From Brachyspira sp. SAP_772 (GTDB taxonomy: Bacteria; Spirochaetota; Brachyspiria; Brachyspirales; Brachyspiraceae): 64,000 nt of DNA. Positions 53,734-62,728 of the stretch are shown in pieces; positions within the stretch are counted from its first letter, which is position 1; the number at the start of each line of letters is the position of its first letter. Location of the stretch: contig NZ_VYIX01000002.1 of the NCBI RefSeq assembly GCF_009755885.1, positions 478,875-542,874 of the forward strand, given 5' to 3'. Position numbers and translations under genes: made by a program. The notes under the pieces were generated by a model that made no database searches, was not told the DNA's origin, and saw nothing but the letters and a program-made list of their open reading frames with translations.

Positions 53734-55677
53734 ATGAGAGATAAGGATTATTTAGAATTATTATCAAAAAAATATCCAACTATAGATGATGCTTCTGTTG
53801 AAATTATTAATTTAAAAGCTATATGTAAATTACCTAAAGGTACCGAATATTTTTTAAGTGATATACATGGAGAATCTGACGGATTTGAATATTTAATAGG
53901 CACTTCATCTGGGGTTATAAAAGAGAAAATAGAAATATTATTTAGAAACACTTTAACAGAAAATGAAAGAATAGAGCTTCAAATACTTATAGTAGATACA
54001 AAGAATATGATTAATAAAAAGTCTGTAAGAGAAGATTTTAATGATTGGAGCAGAATAACTATATATAGGCTCATAAAAATATGCCAGCTTGTTACAAGTA
54101 AATATACAAGGTCAAAGATTAGAAAGAAGATGCCTCAAAACTTCGCTTATATACTTGATGAGCTTTTACAAACATCGGTTGAGGACAATAAAGAGAATTA
54201 TTATTTTTCTATAATAGATTCTATAATAGATGTATCAGCATCAGAAAAGTTTATTATATCATTATGTGCTTTAATAAGAAAATGCAGTATAGACAGGCTT
54301 CATATTGTGGGAGATATTTATGATAGAGGACCTCACCCAGATAAGGTAATAGAGAGCATAATGAATTTTAATGAAGTTGATATGGCTTGGGGCAATCATG
54401 ATATACATTGGCTTGGGGCTGCTAATGGAAGTTTAATTTGCGTTGCCAATGCTGTTCGTTTGGCTGTGAGGTATAATAATTTTGATTTGCTTGAATATAG
54501 TTATGGTATCAATTTAAGGGGATTATCATCATTTGCTAATGAGGTTTATAAAGATGACCCTTGTGAAGTGTTTAAACCTAATACTCTAGATAAAAATATA
54601 TATGATGAGGTTGATAAAGATTTAGCTTCAAAGATGCATAAGGCAATATCAATAATACAGTTTAAGTTAGAATGTCAGCTTATAAAAAGACATCCAAATT
54701 ATGCTATGGATGACCGTATACTTCTTGATAGGATTGATTATAAAAATGGAAATATTAATATTGACGGTAAAACTTATGAGCTTAAAGATAAAAACTTCCC
54801 AACAATAGATCCTAAAAATCCATTTGAACTTACAGAAGGTGAAAACACTTTAATACAGAGTTTAGCATTTTCTTTTATTAATAGCCCAACACTTCAAAAG
54901 CATACTAATTATATTTATGCAAAAGGCGGAATATATAAAATATTTAATGGTAATTTGCTCTATCATGGATGCATACCCACAAAAGAAGATGGAAGTTTTG
55001 ATGATGTATATATAGACGGACAATATTTATCTGGAAAGAAGTATTTAAAACAAGTTGAAGATAAGGTGCGTAAGGCATTTTACTGTGAAGTAGGAAGCGA
55101 AGAGCAGCTTAATGCTTTAGATTATTGTTGGTATTTATGGTGCGGACCAAAATCTCCATTATTTGGCAAAAATAAAATGACAACTTTTGAGAGATATTTT
55201 ATAGAAGATAAAGAAATTCACAAAGAAAGTTATAATCCATATTATTATCATATAGATAAAAAAGATTATTGCGAGAGTATATTAAAAGAGTTTGATTTGG
55301 ATATACATAAATCACATATAGTTAATGGACATGTTCCAGTAAAGACTCATAAAGGAGAAAGCCCAATCAAAGGCGGAGGAATACTTTTAGTGATAGATGG
55401 AGGACTTTCTAAGGCTTATCATAAAAGTACAGGTATAGGAGGCTATACTTTAATATCAAATTCTAATGCAATGTTTATAGCAGAGCATAGACCTTTTGCT
55501 GAAGTGGTAGAATCTGGTTTTAGAATATCTCCAAAAACAACTATAGTAGATAGATTTGTAACGAGAATTACTGTAGGAGAGACTGATATAGGTATTGAAT
55601 TAAATAAAAGAATAACTGATTTAGAAGAATTGCTTAATGCTTATAGAAGCGGTATAGTAAAAGAAAAGGTAAATTGA
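53734..55677 (+). CDS. fbp: Fructose-1,6-bisphosphatase class III
   Basis: A 647-residue class III FBPase, the type best known from Firmicutes. Metallophosphatase motifs are clear: YFLSDIHGESDGFEYL, LHIVGDIYDRGPHPDKVI, WGNHDIHWLGAA and IVNGHVPVKTHKGE. It hydrolyses fructose-1,6-bisphosphate in gluconeogenesis. Length is normal for the class. TTTTGGAG precedes the ATG. It stands alone as a transcription unit. Confidence 0.95.
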   Translation: MRDKDYLELLSKKYPTIDDASVEIINLKAICKLPKGTEYFLSDIHGESDGFEYLIGTSSGVIKEKIEILFRNTLTENERIELQILIVDTKNMINKKSVREDFNDWSRITIYRLIKICQLVTSKYTRSKIRKKMPQNFAYILDELLQTSVEDNKENYYFSIIDSIIDVSASEKFIISLCALIRKCSIDRLHIVGDIYDRGPHPDKVIESIMNFNEVDMAWGNHDIHWLGAANGSLICVANAVRLAVRYNNFDLLEYSYGINLRGLSSFANEVYKDDPCEVFKPNTLDKNIYDEVDKDLASKMHKAISIIQFKLECQLIKRHPNYAMDDRILLDRIDYKNGNINIDGKTYELKDKNFPTIDPKNPFELTEGENTLIQSLAFSFINSPTLQKHTNYIYAKGGIYKIFNGNLLYHGCIPTKEDGSFDDVYIDGQYLSGKKYLKQVEDKVRKAFYCEVGSEEQLNALDYCWYLWCGPKSPLFGKNKMTTFERYFIEDKEIHKESYNPYYYHIDKKDYCESILKEFDLDIHKSHIVNGHVPVKTHKGESPIKGGGILLVIDGGLSKAYHKSTGIGGYTLISNSNAMFIAEHRPFAEVVESGFRISPKTTIVDRFVTRITVGETDIGIELNKRITDLEELLNAYRSGIVKEKVN

Positions 55678-55809
55678 TTTTATTTATTTTTTGGATTTAA
55701 TTTTATCTTTTGAAATTTGCATTTAATTTAAATAGTTAATTAAAAATCTATAATAACAATAAATATTTTTTATATATAATTAATCATGATATTATTTTAT
55801 AAATTCCTT

Positions 55810-55838
55810 TTGACAAATTTTAATTAATTGTGTATTAT
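55810..55838 (+). promoter_or_regulatory. Promoter of dapH
   Basis: TTGACA (55810-55815), 17 bases, TATTAT (55833-55838), 34 bases before the ATG. Confidence 0.65.
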
Positions 55839-55871
55839 CTTAATCTAAAAAATTAATAATTGGAGTAAAAA

Positions 55872-56579
55872 ATGGATATGTTAGAAAAATCTGAAGATAT
55901 AATTGCTTATATAAAAAACTCTACTAAAAAAACACCTGTTAAAGCATATATAAAAGGAACTTTATCAAAAAATATAAATACTAATGCTAAAATTTTTTCT
56001 TATGGTGATTTTAATTTTATAGTTGGTGATTATGATGAAGTAAAAAGAATATTAGAAGAACATAAAGAGTTGATAATGGATTATTATTTAGAAAATGACA
56101 GAAGAAACTCTGGAGTGCCTACATTAAGTTATTTTAATGTTAATGCTAGAATTGAGCCCGGTGCTATTATAAGAGATAAAGTAAAAATAGGGGATAATGC
56201 TGTTATAATGATGGGGGCTATTATTAATATTGGTGCTGAAGTAGGAGATGGCACTATGATAGATATGGGTGCTGTATTAGGCGGACGTGCTATTGTTGGA
56301 AAGAATTGTCATATTGGTGCGGGAGCAGTATTAGCTGGAGTAATAGAGCCTCCTTCTGCTAAACCTGTTATAGTTGAGGACAATGTTGTAATAGGGGCTA
56401 ATGCTGTTGTATTAGAGGGTGTTCATATTGGAAAGAATGCTGTAATAGGTGCAGGTGCTATTGTTATAGAAGATGTAGCAGAGAATCAGGTTGTTGCTGG
56501 TAACCCTGCTAAAGTTATTAAAGAAAAAGACAGTAAAACAATTGATAAGACAAAATTAGTTGATGATTTAAGAAAATAA
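55872..56579 (+). CDS. dapH: Tetrahydrodipicolinate N-acetyltransferase
   Basis: A 235-residue DapH, nearly the same length as the B. subtilis enzyme. The N-terminal ~85 residues are the DapH-specific helical domain ([20 protein letters not shown]). The rest is a left-handed beta-helix of hexapeptide repeats ([20 protein letters not shown]) and the acetyl-CoA region [20 protein letters not shown]. It acetylates tetrahydrodipicolinate on the way to diaminopimelate and lysine, so the cell uses the acetylated branch. The ribosome site is GGAG. Confidence 0.93.
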   Translation: MDMLEKSEDIIAYIKNSTKKTPVKAYIKGTLSKNINTNAKIFSYGDFNFIVGDYDEVKRILEEHKELIMDYYLENDRRNSGVPTLSYFNVNARIEPGAIIRDKVKIGDNAVIMMGAIINIGAEVGDGTMIDMGAVLGGRAIVGKNCHIGAGAVLAGVIEPPSAKPVIVEDNVVIGANAVVLEGVHIGKNAVIGAGAIVIEDVAENQVVAGNPAKVIKEKDSKTIDKTKLVDDLRK

Positions 56580-56589
56580 TTTTAGTTTA

Positions 56590-56835
56590 TTATATATTTA
56601 AATATATATTTTGTTATATAAGTTTTTATTTTATTCAACTTTTTCTTGTTCTTTTTCCCGCAGCAAAAAGAACCAAAAAGTGCAAGTACTATAACTTTGT
56701 ATGTTTGGAGTATGTATAAACTATAAGATAGTACCTTTATTTTAAGCATAAAAAATGCAGTCCTTTTGCTTCTTTGGGTCACCAAAAGAAGTGGGGTGCG
56801 GGGCAAAGCCCTGCAATAATTTGAATTAAAAAATT
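56590..56835 (+). repeat. Intergenic repeat family, copy R8
   Basis: Left end TATATTTTGTTATATAAG (inverted match to ACAAAATATA ends), CAACTTTTTCTTG, TTCTTTTTCCCGCAGCAAAAAGAA, CAAAAAGTGCAAGTAC, TATGTTTGGAGTATG, GCAGTCCTTTTGCTTCTTTGG paired with CCAAAAGAAG, and GGGGCAAAGCCCTGC. The right-end TTGACA box is lost. It fills most of the 307-base gap; no gene is supported. Confidence 0.75.
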
Positions 56836-56886
56836 AAAATTTTACAAAGTGCAATCATTTTTATTATTTTATAAGGAGTTAAAAAT

Positions 56887-58059
56887 ATGCAAAGTTTTAA
56901 TTTACAGCTTCCTACTAAAGTAATATTTGGAAAAAATGCTCAAGAGAATACTGTTTCAGAAATAAAAAAATTAAATGCTAAAAAAGTATTTATAGTTTAT
57001 GGTTCTAATAGAATAAAAGAAAATGGATTATTAGATAATATAGAAAATATGTTAAAAAAAGAGAATATTTATTATACTCTTTTTAATAATGTAAAAGCTA
57101 ATCCTCTACTTTCGCATGCAAGAGAAGGAGTAAAAAAAGCTATAGAATTTAATGCTGATTTAATTTTAGCTATAGGCGGAGGAAGTGTAATAGACACTGC
57201 AAAAGCGATAGCGATAGGGGTTGCAAATCCCGATGTTGATATTTGGGATTTTTGGACTAACAAAAAAACTTTAGAGAAAACTACTAATGTAGGAGCTATA
57301 CTTACAATTTCTGCAGCAGGGAGTGAAACTAGCACATCGGCAGTATTAACAAATGATGAAACTTTAGAAAAGAGAGGGCTTAATACAGAGTTTAATCGCC
57401 CTAAATTTGCTATAATGAATCCTTGTTATACTTTTACTTTGCCTTATTATCAAGTAGCTTGCGGAATAGTGGATATTATGATGCATACTTTAGATAGATA
57501 CTTTGCTGATAATTGCTATAATGAAACTACAGATGCTTTTGCTGAGGCATTATTAAAAGTTGTAATAAAAAATGGTCTTATAGCTATGAAAGATAAAACT
57601 AATTATGATGCAATGAGTGAGCTTATGTGGTGCGGAAGTTTGTCGCATAATACTTTAACAGGCTTAGGAAATGAGTTTGATTTTATAGCTCATAAATTCG
57701 GACATGAACTTAGTGCTAAGTTTGATGTAGCACATGGAGCTAGCCTTTCTACTGTTTGGGGGCATTGGGCTAAATATTGTTATGATTATTCTGATCATAC
57801 AAGAGATAGATTTAGAAAATATGCAAAGAATGTATGGAATGTAGATGATGCTCTTGAAGGAATAAATAAAACTATAGAATATTTCAAACAAATTAATATG
57901 CCTACCAATTTTACAGAATTAGGAATAGGTATTCAAAATGACAATATGCTTAATGTGCTTACTGATGGCACTACAAGAAATGGCAGTTTAACTTTTAAAC
58001 ATTTTAGAACTTTGAATAAAGACGATGTATTTAATATATTTAGAAGCTGTAATGTTTGA
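56887..58059 (+). CDS. Iron-containing alcohol dehydrogenase (butanol dehydrogenase-like)
   Basis: A 390-residue type III ADH of the BDH/YqhD subgroup. The nucleotide site is ILAIGGGSVIDTAKAIA. The metal site has D and H residues in VACGIVDIMMHTLDRYF, then FDFIAHKFGHELSAKFDVAH and SLSTVWGHWAKY. It reduces aldehydes to alcohols with NAD(P)H during fermentation. AAGGAG lies just before the ATG. Repeats lie on both sides (R8, R9). Confidence 0.92.
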   Translation: MQSFNLQLPTKVIFGKNAQENTVSEIKKLNAKKVFIVYGSNRIKENGLLDNIENMLKKENIYYTLFNNVKANPLLSHAREGVKKAIEFNADLILAIGGGSVIDTAKAIAIGVANPDVDIWDFWTNKKTLEKTTNVGAILTISAAGSETSTSAVLTNDETLEKRGLNTEFNRPKFAIMNPCYTFTLPYYQVACGIVDIMMHTLDRYFADNCYNETTDAFAEALLKVVIKNGLIAMKDKTNYDAMSELMWCGSLSHNTLTGLGNEFDFIAHKFGHELSAKFDVAHGASLSTVWGHWAKYCYDYSDHTRDRFRKYAKNVWNVDDALEGINKTIEYFKQINMPTNFTELGIGIQNDNMLNVLTDGTTRNGSLTFKHFRTLNKDDVFNIFRSCNV

Positions 58060-58065
58060 TATGAA

Positions 58066-58905
58066 CTAAAAATTTTAATAAAAAAGACTGCATTTTTTAG
58101 CCTAAAATAAAGGTATTGTATTATAGTTTATACACATTCAAAAAATACAAAGCTATAGCAATTGCACTTTTTGCAACTTTTTGCTGCGGGAAAAAGTTGA
58201 TAAAAAATAATTATTTTAATATATATCAAAATTTTTAACTTTATTTATTTTTATTATTTGCAGGGCTTTGCCCCCTGCGAAGCGTGCCCGAAGGGCGAAA
58301 ACTTTTTGACGAAGTCCGCACCGCGAGAGCGACAAAAAAGTTGATAAAAAATTATTATTTAATACCCAAAAATATTTTTTAAGTTTTTTGTTTGTGGTGG
58401 CGTTGCTCCCTGCGAAGCGTGCCCTTAGGGTACACGCCCCCAGTTCTTTTGCCGATAGGCACCTACTCGGTACGACCGAAGGAAGTGCCTATGGTATTGG
58501 TATAAAAGAAGCAAAAGAACTGCATTTTTTAGCTAAAATATTTGTATTATTATTATACTTTATATATACTCAACATATAAAATAAAAACGTTTGCATTTT
58601 TTGCAACTTTTGCGGCAGGAAAAAGTTGATATAAAATAATAGTTTTAATATATACTAAAAAATTTTAAACTCTTTTATTTTAATTATTTGCAGGGGCTAG
58701 CCCCCGCACCCCCAGTTCTTTTGTCGCCACAAAGAACCAAAAAGGCTGCATTTTTATTATAAATTTTATAATTTAATTGTACATTAAAATGCACTCATCC
58801 GCACGACTAAGAAGTTATAATTAAAGCATAGCATTACCGTGCGGCAAGGTGGTACAGCTCGTACGCGGGAAAAAGTTTAATAAAAAATCATATAACAAAA
58901 TATAG
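58066..58905 (-). repeat. Intergenic repeat family, tandem array R9 (about four units, inverted)
   Basis: The whole 846-base gap is repeat. Read on the minus strand, about four units follow one another, joined at ttttaaaattttttagtata-like ends near 58650, 58370 and 58225. Stem 1 is CAACTTTTT/AAAAAGTTG here rather than GTTCTTTTT/AAAGAAC. Stem 2 appears as AGTTCTTTTG or GGTTCTTTG with matching partners. Loop inserts differ between units (CCCTTAGGGTACACGCC, CGCACCGCGAGAGC, CCGCACG...CGTGCGG). GGGGCTAGCCCC and GGGCAAAGCCC hairpins occur. No gene is supported. Confidence 0.8.
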
Positions 58906-59913
58906 TTATTTTTTTAAAATATATTTATCAATGTTTCTTAAATGCTCTTCATAGGTTACAGAGAAAGCATGTTTGCCTGTACCGTCTGCTACAAAAAATA
59001 TATAGTCTGTTTTAGCAGGGTTTAGAGAAGCTTCTATGGCTTTAGCACCGCTTGAACATATTGGTCCCGGAGGAAGTCCTGTATTTTTATAGGTGTTATA
59101 AGGGTGTACCATACGCAAGTCATCATATCTTAAATTTGGTTTTTCTATATAATCACCTTTCACTAAAGTCATAGCATAAATTGTTGTAGGGTCTGCCTCT
59201 AGTCTTTTATCTATATTTAATCGGTTATAGTATACAGAAGCTATTAATTTAGGGTCATCATTAGGTCCCATTTCTTTTTCTACAATAGAAGCCATAGTTA
59301 ATACTTCATGTACAGTTCTTCCAATTTGTTTTGCTCTTTCTTCTAAATCAGGAAACTCTTTAAAAAGTGAATCTATCATATGTGTAACCAATACTTCTGC
59401 AGAATTGCCTTTTACTATATAATATGTAGAAGGGAATATATATCCTTCCACGCTATCAGAAGGAATATTATATTTTTCTAATATTTTTTTATCATGACAT
59501 GCTTTTAAAAACTCTTCTTTTGTTGTGAATCCTTGGTTGTCTAAATAGTTGGCTATTTCGTATATGTTTTTTCCTTCTGCAATGGTGAGTCTTACCATAG
59601 CTTGTTTGCCGCTATTTAAATGCTTCATTATATCTATCATACTCATATTTTTATCAAGCTCATAATATCCGCTTAAGAGTTTTCTGTCGTATTTGAGATG
59701 TTTAGCTAATACAACGAATAGTCTTGAATTTCTAATGAGTCCTTGCTCTTGTAATTTTTTAGATATATTGTAAGCACCTTCGCCTTGTTTAATTTCAAAG
59801 TATACTTTTTGAGAGTCTTTTGATATAGGTGAACTTGTATATATTATTAAACTGCCTATTGATATAGTGAATATTACAGCTATAGAAACTATTATAATTA
59901 AAGCTCTTTTCAT
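58906..59913 (-). CDS. mltG: Endolytic murein transglycosylase MltG
   Basis: 335 residues: an N-terminal membrane anchor (ALIIIVSIAVIFTISIGSLI), a LysM-like region (EIKQGEGAYNISKKLQEQGL) and the YceG catalytic domain. The catalytic Glu is in LTMASIVEKEMG, followed by YYNRLNIDKRLEADPTTIYA and the end GTGKHAFSVTYEEHL. It cuts nascent glycan strands at the inner membrane and sets their length. It is a single-gene unit, divergent from hppA, with a consensus promoter. Confidence 0.95.
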   Translation of the reverse strand: MKRALIIIVSIAVIFTISIGSLIIYTSSPISKDSQKVYFEIKQGEGAYNISKKLQEQGLIRNSRLFVVLAKHLKYDRKLLSGYYELDKNMSMIDIMKHLNSGKQAMVRLTIAEGKNIYEIANYLDNQGFTTKEEFLKACHDKKILEKYNIPSDSVEGYIFPSTYYIVKGNSAEVLVTHMIDSLFKEFPDLEERAKQIGRTVHEVLTMASIVEKEMGPNDDPKLIASVYYNRLNIDKRLEADPTTIYAMTLVKGDYIEKPNLRYDDLRMVHPYNTYKNTGLPPGPICSSGAKAIEASLNPAKTDYIFFVADGTGKHAFSVTYEEHLRNIDKYILKK

Positions 59914-59947
59914 AATTTTGCTTAAACCTTTATATGATTAATTATTA

Positions 59948-59976
59948 ATTATAACCAAATAAATAGAAATTGTCAA
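59948..59976 (-). promoter_or_regulatory. Consensus promoter of mltG
   Basis: On the minus strand, TTGACA (59976-59971), 17 bases, TATAAT (59953-59948). Both boxes are perfect matches, about 35 bases before the ATG. Confidence 0.75.
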
Positions 59977-60019
59977 AAAAATATATATAATACTATATAC
60001 AATAATTTTATAAAAAACA

Positions 60020-60048
60020 TTGACAATTTATATATTTTATGTTATATT
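60020..60048 (+). promoter_or_regulatory. Promoter of hppA
   Basis: TTGACA (60020-60025), 17 bases, TATATT (60043-60048), 48 bases before the ATG. It is back to back with the mltG promoter. Confidence 0.75.
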
Positions 60049-60095
60049 GCATAACTGTATAATTTCTAACAAAATTCAAAAAATAGGGTAAGTAT

Positions 60096-62483
60096 ATGAA
60101 ATACGAAATTTTAGCTCAAAATGCCCGCTTTTTCACAATATCAGCGGCAATTCTAACCTTAGCTTTTGCATTCTATTTCTATAAATGGATGCGTAAGCAA
60201 GATGAAGGTACAGACAAAATGAAAGAAATTGCTTCACATGTTCGCTCTGGTGCTATAGCTTATCTTAAACAACAATATAGAGTTATAGCTTTCTTTTTTG
60301 CTGGAGCTTTCATAATTTTTGCTATTCTTTCTTATGCTTTAAAAGTACAAAATCCTTTCATTCCTATAGGTTTCTTAACAGGAGGTTTCTTCTCAACACT
60401 TTCTGGTTTCTTAGGCATGAAAACTGCTACTTATGCATCAGCAAGAACTGCTAATGCTGCTAGCAAATCACTAAACCAAGGCTTAACTATAGCTTTCCGT
60501 TCTGGTGCTGTTATGGGTCTTACAGTTGTTGGTTTAGCTTTATTTGATATATCTATGTGGTTTATAATACTTAATGCTTGGCTTGATAATAGTTGGTTTA
60601 ACACTGACTTTTTAGCTTTAGGTAATATTGCTCGTGATTCTTCAGAGTTCATATCTGCTAAGATGCACTTTGTAACTACTACAATGCTTAGCTTTGGTGT
60701 AGGTGCTTCTTTCCAAGCTTTATTTGCTCGTGTTGGCGGCGGTATATTTACAAAAGCTGCTGACGTTGGTGCTGACTTGGTAGGTAAAGTTGAAGCTGGA
60801 ATACCTGAAGATGATCCTAGAAACCCTGCTGTTATAGCTGACAACGTTGGTGATAACGTGGGTGACGTTGCTGGTATGGGTGCTGACCTTTATGAATCTT
60901 ATGCAGGTTCTATACTAGCTGCTATGAGTTTAGGTTCTGCTGCTTTTGGTTATATTAATCCTGATATTAGCCCTATATATGCTGTATCTCTTCCTATGAT
61001 ACTTGCAGCTATTGGTACTCTTTCTTCTATAATAGGTGTATTCTTCGTTAAAACTAAAGAAGGTGCTACTATGGGAGAATTATTAAAATCTTTAAGAGTT
61101 GGTGTTTACGTGAGCAGTGCTATAATAATAGTAGTTGCTTTCATATTAGTAAAAATGCTTCTTCCAAACAACTTAGGCTTATTTGTTTCTATAATTGTAG
61201 GACTTATAGCTGGTAACGTTGTTGGTTTCTTTACAGAATATTACACTGCTGCTGAATACAGACCTACTCAATGGGTTGCTGAACAATCTAAGACTGGTCC
61301 TGCTACTGTTATAATCGGCGGACTTGCTGTTGGTATGCAATCTACTTTAATACCTGTTGTTACAGTAGTTGTTTCTATTATATTAGCATTTGGTTTTGCT
61401 GGCGGTTTTGGTTCGGGTGCTTCTGCATTTTCTCAAGGTTTATATGGTATTGCTTTAGCTTCTGTTGGTATGTTATCTACTTTAGGTATCACATTAGCTA
61501 CAGACGCTTATGGTCCTATAGCTGACAATGCTGGCGGTAACGCTGAGATGTCTGGTCTTCCTGAGAGTGTTAGAGAGAGAACTGATGCTTTAGACTCTTT
61601 AGGTAATACTACTGCTGCTACTGGTAAAGGTTTTGCTATATGTTCTGCTGCTTTAACTGCTATGGCTTTGATTGCTGCTTATATAGAAGAGATTAAAGTT
61701 TCTTTAGGCAGAATGATTAATTCTGGTAATTTAACTTCTATTAATATAGGTACTATAGAGTATACTGCTAACACACCTTCAGAATTATACCAAAAAATAG
61801 TTTATAGCTTACATATGAATGAGTTTATGAATGCTTTCAATATTCACTTGATGAACCCTAAAGTATTAGTTGGTATATTTATCGGTGCTATGTTAGTATT
61901 CTTCTTCTGTGCTTTAACTATGAAAGCTGTTGGTCGTGCTGCTGCTGGAGTTGTTGAGGAAGTTAGAAGACAGTTCAGAGAGATTAAAGGTTTATTAGCT
62001 GGAGAGGCTGGAGTTAAAGCTGATTATGAAAAAGCTGTTCAAATCTGTACTAAATCTGCTCAAAAAGAGATGATTGTTCCTTCTGTACTTGCTATAGTTG
62101 TACCTGTTGTTGTTGGTTTTATATTTGGTGTACCTGCTGTTATAGGTATGTTAGTGGGTGGTTTAACTTCTGGTTTTGCTATGGCTGTTATGATGTCTAA
62201 TGCTGGTGGTGCTTGGGACAATGCTAAAAAATATATTGAAGCTGGTAATTTAGGCGGTAAGAAGATAGTTGATGAAAATGGTAACAAAATCACTAACCCT
62301 AATCATGCTGCTGCTGTTATAGGTGATACTGTTGGTGACCCATTCAAAGATACTTCTGGACCAAGCTTAAACATTCTTATTAAACTTATGAGCTTAATAA
62401 GTGTTGTATTTGCTGGTGCGGTTGTTGCTTTCTCACCAAAAATTCAAGCTTTACTTGGTATAGCTGACCAAATTATTAAGTAA
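60096..62483 (+). CDS. hppA: Membrane-bound, ion-pumping pyrophosphatase (K+-dependent type)
   Basis: 795 residues, with about 16 membrane helices, that hydrolyse PPi and pump H+ and/or Na+. PPi-site motifs: [53 protein letters not shown] and [15 protein letters not shown]. The sequence [10 protein letters not shown] has Ala where K+-independent enzymes have Lys, which indicates the K+-dependent class; the pumped ion cannot be told. It is longer than many relatives, with an extra segment around residues 530-580 ([20 protein letters not shown]). PPi made by PPDK in reverse or by biosynthesis would fuel it. It has a strong promoter and terminator and unusually regular codons, consistent with high expression. 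Confidence 0.95.
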   Translation: MKYEILAQNARFFTISAAILTLAFAFYFYKWMRKQDEGTDKMKEIASHVRSGAIAYLKQQYRVIAFFFAGAFIIFAILSYALKVQNPFIPIGFLTGGFFSTLSGFLGMKTATYASARTANAASKSLNQGLTIAFRSGAVMGLTVVGLALFDISMWFIILNAWLDNSWFNTDFLALGNIARDSSEFISAKMHFVTTTMLSFGVGASFQALFARVGGGIFTKAADVGADLVGKVEAGIPEDDPRNPAVIADNVGDNVGDVAGMGADLYESYAGSILAAMSLGSAAFGYINPDISPIYAVSLPMILAAIGTLSSIIGVFFVKTKEGATMGELLKSLRVGVYVSSAIIIVVAFILVKMLLPNNLGLFVSIIVGLIAGNVVGFFTEYYTAAEYRPTQWVAEQSKTGPATVIIGGLAVGMQSTLIPVVTVVVSIILAFGFAGGFGSGASAFSQGLYGIALASVGMLSTLGITLATDAYGPIADNAGGNAEMSGLPESVRERTDALDSLGNTTAATGKGFAICSAALTAMALIAAYIEEIKVSLGRMINSGNLTSINIGTIEYTANTPSELYQKIVYSLHMNEFMNAFNIHLMNPKVLVGIFIGAMLVFFFCALTMKAVGRAAAGVVEEVRRQFREIKGLLAGEAGVKADYEKAVQICTKSAQKEMIVPSVLAIVVPVVVGFIFGVPAVIGMLVGGLTSGFAMAVMMSNAGGAWDNAKKYIEAGNLGGKKIVDENGNKITNPNHAAAVIGDTVGDPFKDTSGPSLNILIKLMSLISVVFAGAVVAFSPKIQALLGIADQIIK

Positions 62484-62508
62484 TAAATTTTATTTAATAT
62501 AAATATAT

Positions 62509-62544
62509 AAGCTGCTTGACTATAAAAGTTGGGCAGCTTTTTTT
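62509..62544 (+). terminator. Terminator of hppA
   Basis: AAGCTGCTTGAC (62509-62520) pairs with GTTGGGCAGCTT (62528-62539) over 12 bp, including G-U pairs, with a 7-base loop and TTTTTTT behind it. Confidence 0.85.
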
Positions 62545-62664
62545 GTATAAAGTTCAATATTTATAATAATTAGAATAAATGTTCTATATGTACTATTTTT
62601 ATTTAATCTAATTAAATCATAATATTATATTTACATAATCTAAATATAAAAATTACATATTGTG

Positions 62665-62691
62665 TTGACATTAAACAAATTTTAATATAAA
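62665..62691 (+). promoter_or_regulatory. Candidate promoter of the second chemoreceptor gene
   Basis: TTGACA (62665-62670), 15 bases, TATAAA (62686-62691). The spacing is short, so this is tentative. No sigma-28-type box was found here, unlike for the receptor at 26866. Confidence 0.35.
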
Positions 62692-62728
62692 CTCGCACTC
62701 TATACAACAACAATATAAGGAATACATT

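Noticed and set aside
58800..58870. GC-rich CCGCACG/CGTGCGG stretch that might be a tRNA or small RNA
   Set aside because: No tRNA arms or CCA end; it is a loop insert of a repeat unit.
60431..60844. Antisense open frame of 137 codons within hppA
   Set aside because: It is a shadow of a strongly conserved gene with biased codons; there is no independent start or family similarity.
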